This document shows positions 31,199 to 33,428 of a stretch of DNA of 33,428 nt, one piece after another. The notes under the pieces are model-generated. The model was not told the origin of the DNA, searched no databases, and saw nothing but the letters and a program-made list of their open reading frames with translations. The stretch's first letter is position 1; each line of letters opens with the position of its first letter. The DNA is from Betaproteobacteria bacterium (GTDB lineage Bacteria > Pseudomonadota > Gammaproteobacteria > Burkholderiales > SG8-41): NCBI GenBank assembly GCA_028292225.1, contig JAQGMV010000071.1, positions 1 to 33,428 of the forward strand, in the 5' to 3' direction. Both the position numbers and the translations under genes were made by a program.

Positions 31199-32724
31199 GC
31201 GCGCAGCCGGCTGTCCATGCGTCGGCCGCGATACGCGCTCGCAGCGTCGACTGGGGCGCGCTAGCCGCGCTCGGCATGACTCGCCTCGTCAGCGACAGCC
31301 GGCAGGTCACGCCCGGCGACACTTTCGTCGCGTATCCGGGCGAGACGCTCGACGGACGCAAATTCATTCCGCAGGCGATCGAGCGCGGCGCGGCGTCGGT
31401 GCTGTGGGAGCGTCGCGACTTCCGGTGGCGCGCGTCGTGGAAAGTCAGGAACGCACCGGTCGAGAACCTGAAGCGGCACGCCGGCGAGATCGCCGCCGAA
31501 GTCTACGGGCGCCCGAGCGCACGCCTGTGGATGGTCGGCGTCACCGGCACCAATGGCAAGACTTCGTGCAGCCATTGGATCGCGCACGCGCTCACGCGGC
31601 TGCACCGCAAATGCGGGGTCGTCGGTACGCTCGGCAGCGGCTGGCCGGGAAGGCTCGAGCCGATCGGCAATACCACGCCCGACGCGGTGTGGCTCCAGGG
31701 GCGGCTGCGCGATTTTGTCCGGCAGCGTGCCCGGGCCGTCAGCATGGAAGTATCGTCGCACGGGCTCGCGCAAAATCGCATCGCCGGCGTCGAGCTCGAC
31801 GTTGCGCTGCTCACCAATCTCACGCGCGACCATCTCGACTACCACGGGACGATGCGCAACTACCGCAACGCGAAGGCGCGGCTGTTCCGGCTTCCCGGCC
31901 TCAAACATGCAGTGCTCAATCTCGACGACGCATTCGGCGCGGCTCTGGTCGAGCCGACGCAGCGCCGCGGCGTGCGCACGATCGGATATGGCTTCAGCCG
32001 CACCCTGCCGCCGGCGCTGCGAGGCCGGCGCGTGCCTAGAATCGTCGGACGCAATCTGCGAATGGGCGCAGAGGGTGTGGCTTTCGACGTCGTGACGCCG
32101 TGGGGCGAAAGCAGACTCGAAAGCCCGCTCATCGGCCGGTTCAACGCTGCAAATCTGCTGGGCACGCTCGCTGTGCTGCTCGCAAGCGACAACCCGCTGG
32201 ACGCTTCGGTCGCCGCGCTCGCGCAGGTGGGGCCGGTGCCCGGACGTACCGAGCGCTACGGCGGCGGACGGCGTCCCCTGGTCGTCGTCGACTACGCCCA
32301 CACGCCCGATGCGCTCGAGAACGTGCTTCGCACCCTGCGCGAGCTGATGGGCTCGACAGGCCCGCGCGCCGGGAGGCTGGTCTGTGTCTTCGGCTGCGGC
32401 GGCGATCGCGACCGCGGCAAGCGACCGGTGATGGGCGGCATCGCGGCGACGCTCGCGGACGAGGCGATCGTCACGAGCGACAACCCGCGCACCGAAGACC
32501 CGCATGCGATCATCGGCGACATCCTCGAAGGCATGGCCGGGAACAGCGAGGTCGTCCTCGATCGCGCGAAGGCGATCGAAGGCGCAGTGCGTCGAGCGCG
32601 GGCGGGGGACGTGATCCTCGTCGCCGGAAAAGGTCACGAGCAGTATCAGGAAATCGACGGTATCCGGCATCCTTTCAGCGATGCGGCCGTCGTCCGCTCC
32701 GCGCTCGCGAGGCGCGCATCGTGA
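31195..32724 (+). CDS. murE: UDP-MurNAc-tripeptide synthetase (meso-diaminopimelate ligase)
   Basis: 509 residues from GTG 31195 (GTGA overlap with ftsI). The three Mur-ligase domains are present: the N-terminal UDP-binding domain (SDSRQVTPGDTFVA), the central ATPase with GTNGKTS (118-124) and the carbamylated Lys226 in YRNAKARLF, and the C-terminal domain. DNPR (429-432) is the motif that selects meso-diaminopimelate over lysine, so the murein should be of the DAP type. It adds the third residue to UDP-MurNAc-dipeptide in the cytoplasm. Confidence 0.97.
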   Translation: MSAQPAVHASAAIRARSVDWGALAALGMTRLVSDSRQVTPGDTFVAYPGETLDGRKFIPQAIERGAASVLWERRDFRWRASWKVRNAPVENLKRHAGEIAAEVYGRPSARLWMVGVTGTNGKTSCSHWIAHALTRLHRKCGVVGTLGSGWPGRLEPIGNTTPDAVWLQGRLRDFVRQRARAVSMEVSSHGLAQNRIAGVELDVALLTNLTRDHLDYHGTMRNYRNAKARLFRLPGLKHAVLNLDDAFGAALVEPTQRRGVRTIGYGFSRTLPPALRGRRVPRIVGRNLRMGAEGVAFDVVTPWGESRLESPLIGRFNAANLLGTLAVLLASDNPLDASVAALAQVGPVPGRTERYGGGRRPLVVVDYAHTPDALENVLRTLRELMGSTGPRAGRLVCVFGCGGDRDRGKRPVMGGIAATLADEAIVTSDNPRTEDPHAIIGDILEGMAGNSEVVLDRAKAIEGAVRRARAGDVILVAGKGHEQYQEIDGIRHPFSDAAVVRSALARRAS

Positions 32725-33428
32725 GAATGCATCTTTCCGAGGCTGCTCGCGCGCTCGGCGCCGCGGTCGAAGGCGCCGACGTCATGTTGAGCGGCGTCAG
32801 CAGCGACACTCGCACGCTTCAAGGCGGGAATCTCTTCGTTGCATTGCGCGGTGAACGTTATGACGGCCATCGGTTTTTGTCGGTCGCGGCCTCCGGCGGC
32901 GCCGCGGCGGCGATGGTCGACGCGGCTGGGCCGAGTGTAGCGGCCGGCGCGCTGCCGCTGCTGGTCGTCGACGACACCCGCCTGGCCCTCGGAAGGCTCG
33001 CCGCGCACTGGCGCAGCCGTTTTTCGATGCCGGTTGTCGGGCTGACCGGCAGCAGCGGCAAGACCACGGTGAAGGAAATGCTCGCGGCGATCCTGCGTGT
33101 AGCGGCCGGCGGAGCCGCCGATGCGGTCCTCGCCACGCGCGGCAACCTCAACAACGACATCGGGATGCCGCTCATGCTGCTCGAGCTCGACGCGGCGCAG
33201 CGCTATGCGGTCATCGAGATGGGAATGAACCACGAAGGCGAGATTCGCTACCTGACGACGCTCGCGCGGCCCGACGTGGCCGTCGTGAACAACGCGGGCA
33301 GCGCGCACATCGAGTATCTCGGTTCGGAAGAGGCGATCGCGCGCGCCAAAGGCGAAATCTTCGAAGGCATGAGCGCCAATGGCACCGCGGTGATCAATGC
33401 GGACGATCGTCACGCGCCGATGTGGCGC
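32721..33428 (+). CDS. murF: UDP-MurNAc-tripeptide--D-Ala-D-Ala ligase, C-terminus cut by window edge
   Basis: 236 codons are present and the frame is open at the end. GTG 32721 overlaps the murE stop as GTGA; ATG 32727 two codons later is an alternative. The N-terminal domain has GVSSDTRTLQGGNLFVALRG, and the central domain has the P-loop GLTGSSGKTTVKEM, RGNLNNDIGMPLMLLEL, IEMGMNHEGEI and NNAGSAHIEYLGS. It adds D-Ala-D-Ala to complete the pentapeptide precursor. Confidence 0.96.
   Translation, partial: MRMHLSEAARALGAAVEGADVMLSGVSSDTRTLQGGNLFVALRGERYDGHRFLSVAASGGAAAAMVDAAGPSVAAGALPLLVVDDTRLALGRLAAHWRSRFSMPVVGLTGSSGKTTVKEMLAAILRVAAGGAADAVLATRGNLNNDIGMPLMLLELDAAQRYAVIEMGMNHEGEIRYLTTLARPDVAVVNNAGSAHIEYLGSEEAIARAKGEIFEGMSANGTAVINADDRHAPMWR

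Overview
This window looks like chromosomal DNA of a GC-rich betaproteobacterium, probably Burkholderiales or a related environmental lineage. The evidence is four orphan Bug/TctC-type periplasmic binding proteins, a stand-alone rfaE2, the rsmI / lpoA-like / yraN / diaA / dolP block, and rnpB placed just upstream of the mraZ-led division and cell-wall (dcw) cluster. Genes are tightly packed. Many neighbours overlap by 4 nt (ATGA or GTGA), and GTG starts are common. I saw no transposase, phage gene, tRNA or CRISPR array.

Layout. Positions 1-3060 (minus strand) hold a Bug protein cut by the window edge, a glutathione S-transferase-like protein, an SDR oxidoreductase and an unrecognised membrane-anchored protein. 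At 3137-5371 a zinc alcohol dehydrogenase (+) converges on a membrane diguanylate cyclase (-). At 5568-9940 a four-gene minus-strand operon encodes, in order of transcription, a C39-like cysteine peptidase, a RimK-type ATP-grasp ligase, a GCS2-type carboxylate-amine ligase and an N-formylglutamate amidohydrolase-family enzyme. glnS follows, then a divergent Bug pair, a Crp/Fnr regulator, a basic secreted protein with 11-residue repeats, a ModA-like binding protein without a signal peptide, an S51 peptidase and a fourth Bug gene. At 17854-20037 are birA, coaX and a SPOR-like gene. At 20171-23486 (minus) are rfaE2, dolP, diaA, yraN and an lpoA-like gene, read right to left from lpoA. rsmI, pyrC and a ChaC-like gene follow on plus, then a small membrane protein (-), rnpB, and mraZ-rsmH-ftsL-ftsI-murE-murF, with murF cut by the right edge.

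How the genes work together. The right third is housekeeping: peptidoglycan precursor synthesis and septal synthesis (murE, murF, ftsI, ftsL), rRNA methylation (rsmH, rsmI), envelope maintenance and LPS heptose supply. The 5568-9940 operon is the best candidate for a poorly described system: two unrelated ATP-dependent amide-bond-forming enzymes next to two amide-cleaving enzymes, which suggests synthesis and trimming of a small glutamate-type peptide or amide.

Other points of note are a tandem duplication of the lpoA/yraN junction that creates a chain of ATGA-coupled mini-frames, a dispersed family of inverted repeats built from GTAAACG/GTGAACG-like heptamers at gene borders, an RNase P RNA with an about 90-nt branched insertion, and a structured 107-nt block between rnpB and mraZ.
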